64,000 nt of DNA from Thermotomaculum hydrothermale (GTDB lineage: Bacteria; Acidobacteriota; Holophagae; Thermotomaculales; Thermotomaculaceae), in NCBI RefSeq assembly GCF_016592575.1, contig NZ_AP017470.1:1510501-1574500 (forward strand), read 5' to 3'. The notes below the pieces were generated by a model that saw only the letters and a program-made list of their open reading frames with translations, was not told where the DNA came from and ran no database searches. How positions within the stretch are numbered: position 1 is the stretch's first letter; every line of letters begins with the position of its first letter. Of this stretch, positions 7,098 to 15,857 are shown piece by piece. The position numbers and the translations under genes are program-made.

Positions 7098-8547
7098 GAT
7101 AATCTCCAACATATCAATATTAAAAAGCATAGTAGAAAACTCGAAAGTAATAATAATGATAACAGATATAGAGGGTAAAATTTTGTATGTAAATAAATAC
7201 TTCACAGAGGTAACAGGCTATACAAGGAAAGAAGTATTAAACAAAAATCCCCGTTTTTTAAAATCGGGAGTTCTGCCTGAAAGTTTTTATAAAAAAATGT
7301 GGGGCACTATAACAAAAGGGAAAACCTGGCAGGGAACATTTATAAACAAAAAAAAGGACGGGACAATTTATTACGAAAATGCAACAATTTCTCCAGTTTT
7401 GAACGAAAACAAAGAAATAGAGTATTTCGTTGGCATAAAACATGAAGTAACGGAAAGAGAAAATTTAATAGACGAAACAACAAAAAATATATCCCATTTT
7501 ATCCCTTTAGGTGTTATTGTTACAGATTACGAGCATAAAATAGTTTTTATTAATGAAACTGCTTCAAAAATTTTTAATATTAAAAGGAAACAGGCTTTAA
7601 ACAAATATTTTGAAAAAATTTTCGAAATTAAAGATATTCACACTAACAAGAGAATTAATATTTATGACTTTGTGAAAAACACAAAAAAACCTTTAAAAAT
7701 TGACAAAATCATTTTTCAATTTGAGAAAAAATCTATAATCTCCGAATTGTTTATAACCAACATTATTAAACACAATAAAGTGTTTGGCCATGTTATCATG
7801 TTTAACGACATAACCTTTAAAGAGAAAAAAAGTGTTGAAACAATATACAAAGAAGACATAGAACAACTAAGTGTGTTCCTTATGGGTTTTACTCATGACT
7901 TTAACAATCTTCTTGCTATTGCATCAATGAAATTACAAACTGCAAAAATGCTAATTGATAAAGATTTAGAAAAGGCAAAAGAAAGAATTGATTATGTCGA
8001 AAAAACCATAGAAGAGATTGGCAATTTAATAAAAGATTTCTTTGAAACGGTTGCTTCTGTGCCTGTCGCTTCGCTGGTAAACATCAACAAATTAATAGAA
8101 AATATTATTTTTGAATTCGAAAAAAAATTCCCATTAGTAGAATTTAAAACAGAGTTTGAAAATGAGTTTACAATTTCTTTAGACAGAGAAAAAATATACT
8201 TTACTCTAAAATCAATTATTAAAAATGCAATAGAGGCGCAAGAGGAAAAAGGAGTTGTTGAAATTTCAGTAAAAGAAGCACCAAAAGAAGAAATCCTTTC
8301 CACTCCTCTGAAAAAAAACTCTTATATAAAAATTTCAATAAAAGATTACGGAAAAGGAATAAAAAAAGAGCACCTGCCACTACTGTTCACCCCATACTTT
8401 ACTACAAAAGATAGAACAAGTGAAAAAAAGACTGGGTTAAGCCTTGCAATATGCAATTTCAATATAAAAAAACAGGGTGGATATATCAAAGTTATAACAG
8501 AAGAAGGAAAGGGGAGTGAGTTTATAATTTATCTTCCTATAAAATAG
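7090..8547 (+). CDS. PAS-domain sensor histidine kinase (cytoplasmic)
   Basis: 485 residues without a clear membrane segment. N-terminal PAS/PAC (about 10-125) includes the GYTRKEVLNKNPRFLKSG pattern. A second PAS-like domain spans about 135-250. A dimerisation/phosphoacceptor region carries H269 in THDFNNLL. The ATPase domain shows the N box (IKNAIEAQ), GKG, an F box (FTPYFTTK) and GLSLAI. H-D-F-N-N is typical of NtrB-like kinases. The NtrC-type regulator begins 61 bases downstream and is the likely partner. The signal is unknown. Confidence 0.9.
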   Translation: MDKIISNISILKSIVENSKVIIMITDIEGKILYVNKYFTEVTGYTRKEVLNKNPRFLKSGVLPESFYKKMWGTITKGKTWQGTFINKKKDGTIYYENATISPVLNENKEIEYFVGIKHEVTERENLIDETTKNISHFIPLGVIVTDYEHKIVFINETASKIFNIKRKQALNKYFEKIFEIKDIHTNKRINIYDFVKNTKKPLKIDKIIFQFEKKSIISELFITNIIKHNKVFGHVIMFNDITFKEKKSVETIYKEDIEQLSVFLMGFTHDFNNLLAIASMKLQTAKMLIDKDLEKAKERIDYVEKTIEEIGNLIKDFFETVASVPVASLVNINKLIENIIFEFEKKFPLVEFKTEFENEFTISLDREKIYFTLKSIIKNAIEAQEEKGVVEISVKEAPKEEILSTPLKKNSYIKISIKDYGKGIKKEHLPLLFTPYFTTKDRTSEKKTGLSLAICNFNIKKQGGYIKVITEEGKGSEFIIYLPIK

Positions 8548-8608
8548 ACAATGAAGATTTTTAAAATATCTGTCATAATTTATTTATAAGAGAAATTGGA
8601 GTTAATAT

Positions 8609-10006
8609 ATGGATGGGAAACAAATTGTTATAGTTGAAGACGAAGCCACTTCCAGGCTTGCAATGGAAAAGGCTTTAAAAAAGAAAAATTACAATGTCAT
8701 TTCATTTGAAGACAGCATAAAAGCACTTGATTACATTAAAACAAATGCCTCATACATAGACCTTGTTATTACAGATTTCAGAATGCCTGGAATGAACGGG
8801 CTTGAATTAATCGGTGAGGTAACAAAATTACAATTTGACATAAGCATAATACTGGTTACTGCTTTTGGCAGCATTGAATCAGCTGTTGAGGCAATGAAGT
8901 TAGGAGCCGATGACTACCTTGCAAAACCTATTGATATGTTTGAACTTAGAAAAAGGGTTGAAAAGATAATAAACAACAAAAGATTAAAAAGAGAGGTTGA
9001 CAACCTTAAACAGAGGATTGACAAATTCTATTCATTTTCAAACATCATCGGCAAATCTCCTGAAATGAAGCGCCTTTTTGAAAAAATCCTCACAGTAGCT
9101 CCTACAGATGTTACAGTGTTAATCACAGGGGAAAGCGGAACGGGAAAAGAGTTGATAGCAAATGCAATACACCAGAATTCACCGAGAAAAAACAACCTAT
9201 TCCTTCCTATAAACTGTGCAGCAATACCCGGCGAAATACTTGAAAGCGAATTATTCGGACATGAAAAAGGGGCCTTCACAGGAGCAGTTTCCCAGAAAAT
9301 GGGTAAATTTGAATTAGCCTCAAACGGCACTCTGTTTCTTGACGAAATAGGGGAGATGAGCCTTGATTTGCAGGCTAAACTATTAAGGATTATAGAGCAG
9401 AAAGAGTTTATGAGGGTAGGCGGAAATAAACTGATAAAGGTTAAAACAAGGATAATCGCCGCAACAAACCAGAACCTTGAAGAACTTGTCAAAAGCGGAA
9501 AATTCAGGGAAGATTTATACTTCAGACTGAAGGTTGTTCACCTTAAAATCCCCCCACTAAGGGAAAGAAAGGGAGATATTCCCCTTCTTGTAAACCACTT
9601 TATAAAAAAATTTGGAGAAACACACAATAAAGAGGGGGTATCAATATCTCCTGATGCACTAAAAATCCTTGAACACTACCCATGGCCTGGAAATGTTAGA
9701 GAATTGCAAAATTTAATTGAAAGCCTTATTATTTTTTCAAATGGAGATATTATTGAACCTCAGCATCTACCTGAAGAAATTATCGAAAAATCAACATACA
9801 AAACAGAAATCAAACAACAACATATACCTGATTTAGAAGATTCGGTTATAATTAAATTAGGAGAACCTCTTGAAGAAATTGAAAAAAGGGTTATATTAAA
9901 AACATTGAGAAAGTTTAAAGGCAACAAAACACATACTGCTAAGGCACTTGGAATAGGACTTAGAACCCTTCATAGAAAATTAAAAGAATACGGAGAAGAA
10001 GGATGA
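8609..10006 (+). CDS. NtrC-family sigma-54-dependent response regulator
   Basis: 465 residues with all three NtrC modules. The receiver has phosphoacceptor D56 (VITDFRMPG) and K106. The AAA+ domain has Walker A GESGTGK (174-180) and the sigma-54 contact loop GAFTGA (221-226). A FIS-type helix-turn-helix lies at the C-terminus. It activates RNA polymerase holding sigma-54 at enhancer-dependent promoters. GGAG precedes the start. The cognate kinase lies directly upstream; the next gene overlaps by 4 bases. No TGGCAC-N5-TTGC type promoter was spotted nearby, so its targets are elsewhere. Confidence 0.95.
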   Translation: MDGKQIVIVEDEATSRLAMEKALKKKNYNVISFEDSIKALDYIKTNASYIDLVITDFRMPGMNGLELIGEVTKLQFDISIILVTAFGSIESAVEAMKLGADDYLAKPIDMFELRKRVEKIINNKRLKREVDNLKQRIDKFYSFSNIIGKSPEMKRLFEKILTVAPTDVTVLITGESGTGKELIANAIHQNSPRKNNLFLPINCAAIPGEILESELFGHEKGAFTGAVSQKMGKFELASNGTLFLDEIGEMSLDLQAKLLRIIEQKEFMRVGGNKLIKVKTRIIAATNQNLEELVKSGKFREDLYFRLKVVHLKIPPLRERKGDIPLLVNHFIKKFGETHNKEGVSISPDALKILEHYPWPGNVRELQNLIESLIIFSNGDIIEPQHLPEEIIEKSTYKTEIKQQHIPDLEDSVIIKLGEPLEEIEKRVILKTLRKFKGNKTHTAKALGIGLRTLHRKLKEYGEEG

Positions 10007-11421
10007 AAAAAGTAATTGTAGTAGACCCTGACAAAAAGTTCTGGAAGGATGTTGAAAAGGTTATTAACACAGATATCTGCGAAGTAATCTTTCTGGAAAA
10101 CGGACAAAGCCTCATGGGTAAACTTAAAGAAGAAGATTTTGATTTAATTATTCTAAACCTTGAACTCCCGGACAAAAATGGATTTATCTACTGCAACCAG
10201 ATTAAAAAAGATTCAAAATTAAAAAACATTCCTATAATAATAACCTCTTCTGAAAAGACACAACAGGACTTTGAACAGCACAAAAAACTTAAAGTTAGGG
10301 CAGATGAATACCTGCAAAAACCAATCTCAATAGCAACCCTTAAAAATACAATTAAAAACTTTCATCCTGACATAATTCTTGAACCTAAACTAAATAAGCA
10401 AAATAATCAAAAAGAAGAAACCCACATAAAAGTTGACGATTTTGACGAAGAAAACATCGATAAACTGCTTGATGAAACCTTTGTCGGACTTATTGAAGAA
10501 GAACCTAAACCTACTCCACCAAAAGAAAGTGTTGATAATTCAGATACTTCTGTACTCCAAAAACAAATAGAAGAACTTGTTGAAGAAAATATGACTCTAA
10601 AACAACAAATTGAGGAATTACAGGGGGGAACCGAAGGGGAAAAAATCCTTAAAGAAGAAAATGAGAAACTAAAAGAGGAAATAACACAATTAAAAGAGAA
10701 AATGAGAAATCTTGAGAAAGAAAGCGAAAGTGAACTTGAAAAAGAAAACCAGAAACTAAAAGGTGAAGTTGATGAACTTAAAAAGCAAATTGACAAAATG
10801 GAAGCTGAACTTAACCAGAAAAAAGAAGAATTAAAGGAATTGAATGTTCAACTAATTGCAACTCAAAAAGAAAAGGGCTTTTTAGAAAAAGAAAATAGAG
10901 AACATTTGATGAGTATAACAAGTTTGAAAGCAGACTTTGAAGAAAAACTGCATGAACAGGAAAACTTGATAAGCGCATTGCAAACAGAGAAAGAAAGTCT
11001 CTTTAACCAATTAAATGAGGCTACAAACGAGCTTGAAGAAAAGAACAAATTTATATTAACCTTGCAGGAAGAGTCCGCCAAACTAAAAGAAGATACAAAA
11101 ACCCTCAATCAAAAACTAAACTCAATGGAACAGGAATTAAACGAGCTTAGAGAGTTTAAAACTAACACTGAAAACCAGATAGTAGAACAAAACACCCTGA
11201 TTTCAAATCTGCAAAGAGATTTGAACATTGCAAGGGAGGCAAAATCTGCACTTGAAGAAACAGTTTTTGATTTAAAAGAAGAAACAAAAACAATTCAGAT
11301 GGAAGTTGAAAACAAAGCAAAAGAAAATGAGTTATTAAAACAGAAATTAAGCGAATCTGAAGAAAGAATAAGAAAGCTTGAAGAAAAGATAGAAAAAATA
11401 AGACAGATAACTTCTGAATAA
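10003..11421 (+). CDS. FrzS-like pseudoreceiver plus long coiled-coil protein
   Basis: Residues 1-125 are a receiver-fold domain, but the phosphoacceptor Asp is replaced by N52 (LIILNLELPDKNG). The HKKLKVRADEYLQKP segment closely resembles that of Myxococcus FrzS as I recall it. A linker with acidic and proline-rich parts (about 126-180) leads into almost 300 residues of continuous Glu/Lys/Leu heptads. FrzS is a polarly localised gliding-motility protein with the same layout. A structural or localisation role is therefore more likely than phosphotransfer. The gene is translationally coupled (ATGA) to the NtrC-type regulator. Confidence 0.8.
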   Translation: MKKVIVVDPDKKFWKDVEKVINTDICEVIFLENGQSLMGKLKEEDFDLIILNLELPDKNGFIYCNQIKKDSKLKNIPIIITSSEKTQQDFEQHKKLKVRADEYLQKPISIATLKNTIKNFHPDIILEPKLNKQNNQKEETHIKVDDFDEENIDKLLDETFVGLIEEEPKPTPPKESVDNSDTSVLQKQIEELVEENMTLKQQIEELQGGTEGEKILKEENEKLKEEITQLKEKMRNLEKESESELEKENQKLKGEVDELKKQIDKMEAELNQKKEELKELNVQLIATQKEKGFLEKENREHLMSITSLKADFEEKLHEQENLISALQTEKESLFNQLNEATNELEEKNKFILTLQEESAKLKEDTKTLNQKLNSMEQELNELREFKTNTENQIVEQNTLISNLQRDLNIAREAKSALEETVFDLKEETKTIQMEVENKAKENELLKQKLSESEERIRKLEEKIEKIRQITSE

Positions 11422-11441
11422 ATATAAAACGGAGAACAAAT

Positions 11442-12104
11442 ATGACGAAAAAGAACAAAAAAATCAAGCTCACCTTAATACCTTTGCTTGTGTTAGTATT
11501 AATGCTTTCAGGATGCAGGAAGAAAAAAGACGATATGGATTTTAGAATTGTTCTATCAAAACACTTTACAGCAATACACAAAAAAGATTACAAGGCTTTA
11601 GCCTCAACATTATACCTTTACGATGAAATACTAAACAGGTTTGGGGAAGAGGGGGCAAGCAAAATAGAGTTTAAAAAACAGATTGATTCAATATATGAGG
11701 ATTATAAAAAAGACCTTGAAAAGGGGGAGATAACCTTTGACCCCTATGGAATAAAAGCAGCAAAGATAATGGGATTGGGAAAGGGGTTTTACTATTTAAC
11801 GGTTAAATTTGAAATGAACAAAGAAGACGGATATATAATTCTGAAACACTCCTTTTCTTATGATAAATTTGACTACTCAATCTATCCATTGGGAACAAAA
11901 CTATTCTTTTTAGGCTGCCCACTGGGGAAGATTTACACCATAGTAAGAGGCCAGACATACAAGAAAAATACAAGGTTTTATTTAAAAGAAATCCAGACAA
12001 AGTGGTATTTCAAAAGGGATTTGAACAATAACTGGAAAATAGTTAAAATGGAAGTCTTGAAAGACACTGCAAAGTGTCAAAAGAGTTTTAGAATAAAGTA
12101 TTAA
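11442..12104 (+). CDS. Predicted lipoprotein, unknown function
   Basis: 220 residues with a type II signal peptide: positive start, hydrophobic stretch (about 9-22), then LSGC with lipidation at C25. The mature part is Lys-rich and mixed alpha/beta. An N-terminal helix with HFTAIHKKDYKAL is reminiscent of NTF2/DUF4440-like folds, followed by strands ending in WKIVKMEVLKD. GGAG precedes the start. It sits between the FrzS-like gene and the patatin gene. I do not recognise the family. Confidence 0.8.
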   Translation: MTKKNKKIKLTLIPLLVLVLMLSGCRKKKDDMDFRIVLSKHFTAIHKKDYKALASTLYLYDEILNRFGEEGASKIEFKKQIDSIYEDYKKDLEKGEITFDPYGIKAAKIMGLGKGFYYLTVKFEMNKEDGYIILKHSFSYDKFDYSIYPLGTKLFFLGCPLGKIYTIVRGQTYKKNTRFYLKEIQTKWYFKRDLNNNWKIVKMEVLKDTAKCQKSFRIKY

Positions 12105-12114
12105 AGGAAACAAA

Positions 12115-13041
12115 ATGAAATCAAAATTAGGAATATCGTTAGGCGGCGGAGCAGCAAGGGGATATGCACACTTAGGTGTGCTAAAAGTCCTTGAAGAAAA
12201 TGGAATTAAGCCATCTTTTATAACAGGCACATCAATGGGAGCAGTTTTAGGGGGGCTTTACGCTTACTTTGGAAACATTGAGGAAACAATAAACCACCTT
12301 GTTGAATTTCTGAAAACAACAGACACAATAAACCAGAAAATATATAAAGTTATAATTGAAAGCGAAAAAGAGCCTGTTAACTTTGTTGAAAACATAATGC
12401 AATTTGTTAGAAAAGGCATAATATACGGCAAAGCCTTAACTTCAAAATCAATGGTTCCTGAAGAAGTATTTAATAAAGTATTTGATAATTTAATTCCTGA
12501 TGTTAACATTGAAGACTTAAAAATCCCTTTCGGGGTAATCGTTACTGAGATTACCGAAGGGGAAGAATTAATGGTAACTAAGGGGAATTTGAAAAAGGCT
12601 TTGAAGGCTTCAAGTGCAATTCCTGGAGTTTACCCGCCCTTAATTGACGGGGATAAAATCTATATTGACGGTGGCTGGACAAACAAAAACCCTGTAAGGC
12701 CGTGCTATCAATTGGGGGCAAGCGAGGTTATTGCGGTATGCGTTGCAAGGGAACTTGAAGACACAAGCGACTTTCAAATAGGAATGGATTTGATAATAAG
12801 GTCAAATGCAGTATCAATGCACAGGCTGGGACAATTGCAAAAAGAAGAAGCATCACTGGTGCTTTACCCAAAAGTTGAGCATATACACTGGGCTGATTTT
12901 GCAAGGTATGAGGAAGGAATTGCAAGCGGTATAGAGTGTGCAAAAAATGAATTAAAAGAAATTAAAAAGATTTACGGAAGGAGCAAATGGACAGGATTGA
13001 TAAAATCAAAGAAAAAGTATATACGGGAAATCTCCCTATAA
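12115..13041 (+). CDS. Patatin-like phospholipase (RssA/NTE type)
   Basis: 308-residue lipid acyl hydrolase. The oxyanion motif GGGAARG (10-16), nucleophile elbow G-T-S40-M-G and catalytic DGG (IYIDGGWTNKNPV) form the Ser-Asp dyad of the patatin family. There is no signal peptide, so it is cytoplasmic or membrane-associated. An AAAGGAAA site precedes it. Its last 55 bases overlap the start of mqnC in another frame. Substrate is probably phospholipid; it is not known from the sequence. Confidence 0.9.
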   Translation: MKSKLGISLGGGAARGYAHLGVLKVLEENGIKPSFITGTSMGAVLGGLYAYFGNIEETINHLVEFLKTTDTINQKIYKVIIESEKEPVNFVENIMQFVRKGIIYGKALTSKSMVPEEVFNKVFDNLIPDVNIEDLKIPFGVIVTEITEGEELMVTKGNLKKALKASSAIPGVYPPLIDGDKIYIDGGWTNKNPVRPCYQLGASEVIAVCVARELEDTSDFQIGMDLIIRSNAVSMHRLGQLQKEEASLVLYPKVEHIHWADFARYEEGIASGIECAKNELKEIKKIYGRSKWTGLIKSKKKYIREISL

Positions 13042-14075
13042 GCGATAAAGAGGCTTTAACATTATTTGAATACAACAACCTGCTTGAAATCGGCCATTTA
13101 GCAGACAAAGTAAGGTGGCAAATCCACCCAGAAAAGGTTGCATCTTTTGTTATAGACAGAAACATAAACTATACAGACGGGTGTGTTACAGGTTGTAAAT
13201 TCTGCGGATTTCATAAAAAACCGGAAGAATGCACTACATTGGACTTTGACACATTGCTAAAAAAGGTGGAAGAAACAGTTAAACTTGAAGGCACAGGCAT
13301 ACTTTTACAGGGGGGAATGAACCCGCTATTACCCTACTCTTTTTACATTGATATGCTAAAAACTATAAAAAACGCATTCCCTCAAATTGACATACACGGT
13401 TTTTCTCCCCCTGAAATTCAGTACTTCTCAAAGCACTTTAACAAACCGGTGAAACAGATTTTAGAAGAATTTATTGAAGCAGGGCTTGACTCAATACCAG
13501 GGGGCGGGGCTGAGATACTTTCAGATAGGGTAAGGGAAAGGATAAGCCCTAAAAAATGCTCATCTGACGAATGGATTGAGGTAATGAGGGAAGCCCACAA
13601 ATTAGGCCTTAAAACAACAGCAACAATGATGTTTGGCACAGGGGAAAGTTTTGAAGATAGAATTGAACACTTTAGAAGAATAAGGGAATTACAGGAAGAA
13701 ACAGGCGGTTTTGTTGCATTTATTGCCTGGACTTATCAGATTTATAAAGGAAGGCTAATCCAGTTTGAAAACACGGCTTATGACTATCTTAAAACCATGT
13801 CAATTGCAAGGATTTACCTTCATAATGTACCAAACATTCAGGCTTCCTGGGTAACCCAGGGCAAGAAAATCGGGCAGGTTGGCCTGAAGTTCGGGGCAAA
13901 CGATTTAGGAAGCACAATGATTGAAGAAAATGTCGTAAAAAGCGTCGGGGTATCCCACACAATATCAAAAGAAGAGATAATAAGGCTAATCCACGACGCA
14001 GGATTTGATGCAGTGCAGAGAAGAAACACTTATGGATTTGTAAAAAAATACCCGAAAGAAAGAAAGGCTGTATGA
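12987..14075 (+). CDS. mqnC: Cyclic dehypoxanthinyl futalosine synthase (radical SAM)
   Basis: Menaquinone biosynthesis by the futalosine pathway. The 362-residue radical SAM protein has its 4Fe-4S ligands in C66-V-T-G-C70-K-F-C73. IPGGGAEIL, ISPKKC, TATMMFGTGE and QASWVTQGKK fit MqnC better than MqnE. The start has AAGGAG at good spacing even though it lies 55 bases inside the patatin gene. No other mqn genes are in the window. It overlaps the next gene by 4 bases. Confidence 0.9.
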   Translation: MDRIDKIKEKVYTGNLPISDKEALTLFEYNNLLEIGHLADKVRWQIHPEKVASFVIDRNINYTDGCVTGCKFCGFHKKPEECTTLDFDTLLKKVEETVKLEGTGILLQGGMNPLLPYSFYIDMLKTIKNAFPQIDIHGFSPPEIQYFSKHFNKPVKQILEEFIEAGLDSIPGGGAEILSDRVRERISPKKCSSDEWIEVMREAHKLGLKTTATMMFGTGESFEDRIEHFRRIRELQEETGGFVAFIAWTYQIYKGRLIQFENTAYDYLKTMSIARIYLHNVPNIQASWVTQGKKIGQVGLKFGANDLGSTMIEENVVKSVGVSHTISKEEIIRLIHDAGFDAVQRRNTYGFVKKYPKERKAV

Positions 14076-15634
14076 AAAAAATTCAAATATCAAACTTTAT
14101 TGCAAACTGGGGAATAAAAGAGGAAACAGCAGTAAAACAACTTGCAAAAAAATACGGAATAGACGAAAAATTTGTATCAATAAAAAAAAGGGCTCTTGAT
14201 GTTAGAGGAAAAAAACCAAAGGGGGTTTACACCTTTCACATTGAATATAACAAAGAAACGGAAAAATTGTTAACAAACCCAAACACAAAACTAATAGAGT
14301 ACAAAAGCCTTGAAGAAACAGTAAAAGAGATAAAACCAAAGAAAATTAAACCTGTAATTGTCGGTTTTGGACCGGCAGGGCTTTTTGCAGCACTAACCTT
14401 TGTTGAAGCAGGCATTGAACCGATTATTATTGAACGGGGGAAGCCTGTTGAAGAGAGAAGCAAAGATGTAAAAAACCTGTGGGAAAATTCAGTATTAAAC
14501 ACAAACAGCAACACACTCTTTGGAGAAGGGGGGGCAGGCACATTCTCAGACGGAAAACTTACAACAAGGATAAACCACCCTTACACAGACTTTATAATTG
14601 AGAAATTTGTTCAATTCGGCGCAAAGCAGAGAATAAAGATTGACGCAAAGCCTCACATAGGCACAGACAGGCTTATTAAAGTTTGCAAAAACGCAAGGGA
14701 ATACCTTATAAAAAAAGGTGCAAAGATTCACTTTAACCACACCTTTATTGATTTTGAACAAAAAAAAGACAAAATCTCAGTAAAAACAGACAAAGGGGAA
14801 TTTGAGGGAGACTTTCTATTTCTTGCAATAGGCCACTCTGCAAGGGATACCTATAAAATGCTATACCAAAAAGGAGTTGAATTAGAGCCAAAACCGTTTG
14901 CGGTTGGAAGCAGGGTTGAACACCCTCAAAATGTTATAGACGAAATAATGTACGGAAAAAACAAGAGAGACGATTACGGATTACCGCCTGCAAGCTATCA
15001 ATTTGCATGGAATGGCAAAGACGGAAGGGGGGCATACACCTTTTGCATGTGTCCAGGCGGGGAAGTAATACTCACGGTAAACGAAGAAAATACCCTCTGC
15101 GTAAACGGAATGAGCAACTCTAAAAGGAATTCCCCCTTTGCAAATGCTGCATTGGTTGCAAAAGTGCCTGTTAAAGCATACTTTAAAAACTCCCCATTAG
15201 ACGGAATAGACTTTCAAAGAGAGATTGAAGAAAAGGCATACTCACTTGGAATACCGGGATACATGGCACCGGCACAACACGGAATAGACTTTGTAAACGG
15301 GAAACTCTCAGGAAAAACAATCTCGTGTTCATACAGGCCAAAAACATACTCCTACCCTCTTCACGAATTACTCCCAGAATTTGTGGTAAAGGATATGAGA
15401 AACGGCTTAATAGAGTTTAACAAAAAAGCAAGGGGATTTCTGTCAAATGTAACAAACCTTATAGGGGTTGAAACAAGGACATCAGCCCCTTTGAGAATAA
15501 AGAGGGAAAAAGACTTTAAAAGCACATCACACAAAAGAATAATCCCAATAGGGGAAGGCTCAGGCTACGCAGGCGGCATAATGTCATCAGCCTTAGACGG
15601 GATAAAATCCGCACTAACAATTTTACAAAGTTAA
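14072..15634 (+). CDS. FAD-dependent oxidoreductase (COG2509-type dehydrogenase)
   Basis: 520 residues. A small N-terminal domain (about 1-90) precedes a Rossmann FAD-binding segment, IVGFGPAGLFAALTF (about 95-109). It continues with the FGEGGAGTFSDGKL motif and a C-terminal GEGSGYAGGIMSSALDGI flavin-contact motif. These are characteristic of the uncharacterised NAD(FAD)-utilising dehydrogenase family COG2509. Substrate is unknown. It is coupled to mqnC by ATGA overlap; a link to quinone chemistry is only contextual. Confidence 0.86.
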   Translation: MKKIQISNFIANWGIKEETAVKQLAKKYGIDEKFVSIKKRALDVRGKKPKGVYTFHIEYNKETEKLLTNPNTKLIEYKSLEETVKEIKPKKIKPVIVGFGPAGLFAALTFVEAGIEPIIIERGKPVEERSKDVKNLWENSVLNTNSNTLFGEGGAGTFSDGKLTTRINHPYTDFIIEKFVQFGAKQRIKIDAKPHIGTDRLIKVCKNAREYLIKKGAKIHFNHTFIDFEQKKDKISVKTDKGEFEGDFLFLAIGHSARDTYKMLYQKGVELEPKPFAVGSRVEHPQNVIDEIMYGKNKRDDYGLPPASYQFAWNGKDGRGAYTFCMCPGGEVILTVNEENTLCVNGMSNSKRNSPFANAALVAKVPVKAYFKNSPLDGIDFQREIEEKAYSLGIPGYMAPAQHGIDFVNGKLSGKTISCSYRPKTYSYPLHELLPEFVVKDMRNGLIEFNKKARGFLSNVTNLIGVETRTSAPLRIKREKDFKSTSHKRIIPIGEGSGYAGGIMSSALDGIKSALTILQS

Positions 15635-15746
15635 AAAATTATTAAGCATTTACCATAAAGGATTTTGATTTCTGAATAAAGTATTGTTTAAAGATAAAAT
15701 TTTAGTAATTTGAAGTTCAAAAAATCAACAAAAATGTTTGAATTAA

Positions 15747-15792
15747 TAAAATGGATTTATTAACCTTGCCTTTCTTGCTTAAAATGGATTTA
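15747..15792 (+). repeat. Pair of 13-bp direct repeats in the upstream region
   Basis: TAAAATGGATTTA occurs at 15747-15759 and again at 15780-15792, offset by 33 bp (about three helical turns). It lies upstream of the promoter for the AAA-ATPase-like gene. It may be an operator or chance in AT-rich DNA. Otherwise 15635-15857 holds nothing recognisable. Confidence 0.45.
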
Positions 15793-15820
15793 GGTTCATT
15801 TTATTGGTGCAAGGAGTTTG

Positions 15821-15829
15821 TGGTATAAT
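15821..15829 (+). promoter_or_regulatory. Extended -10 promoter for the AAA-ATPase-like gene
   Basis: TGGTATAAT is a perfect extended -10 (TGn plus TATAAT at 15824-15829), 28 bases before the start codon. The -35 candidate TTATTG (15801-15806, 17-bp spacer) is weak, as is common with extended -10 promoters. Confidence 0.6.
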
Positions 15830-15857
15830 TAATCAAAAGAAATTTTAGGATTTAGCA

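Noticed and set aside
10407-11108. Ser/Phe-rich minus-strand frames opposite the FrzS-like coiled coil.
   Set aside because: Lys/Glu-rich coiled coils always give long Phe/Ser/Leu antisense frames. The same applies at 51649-52074.
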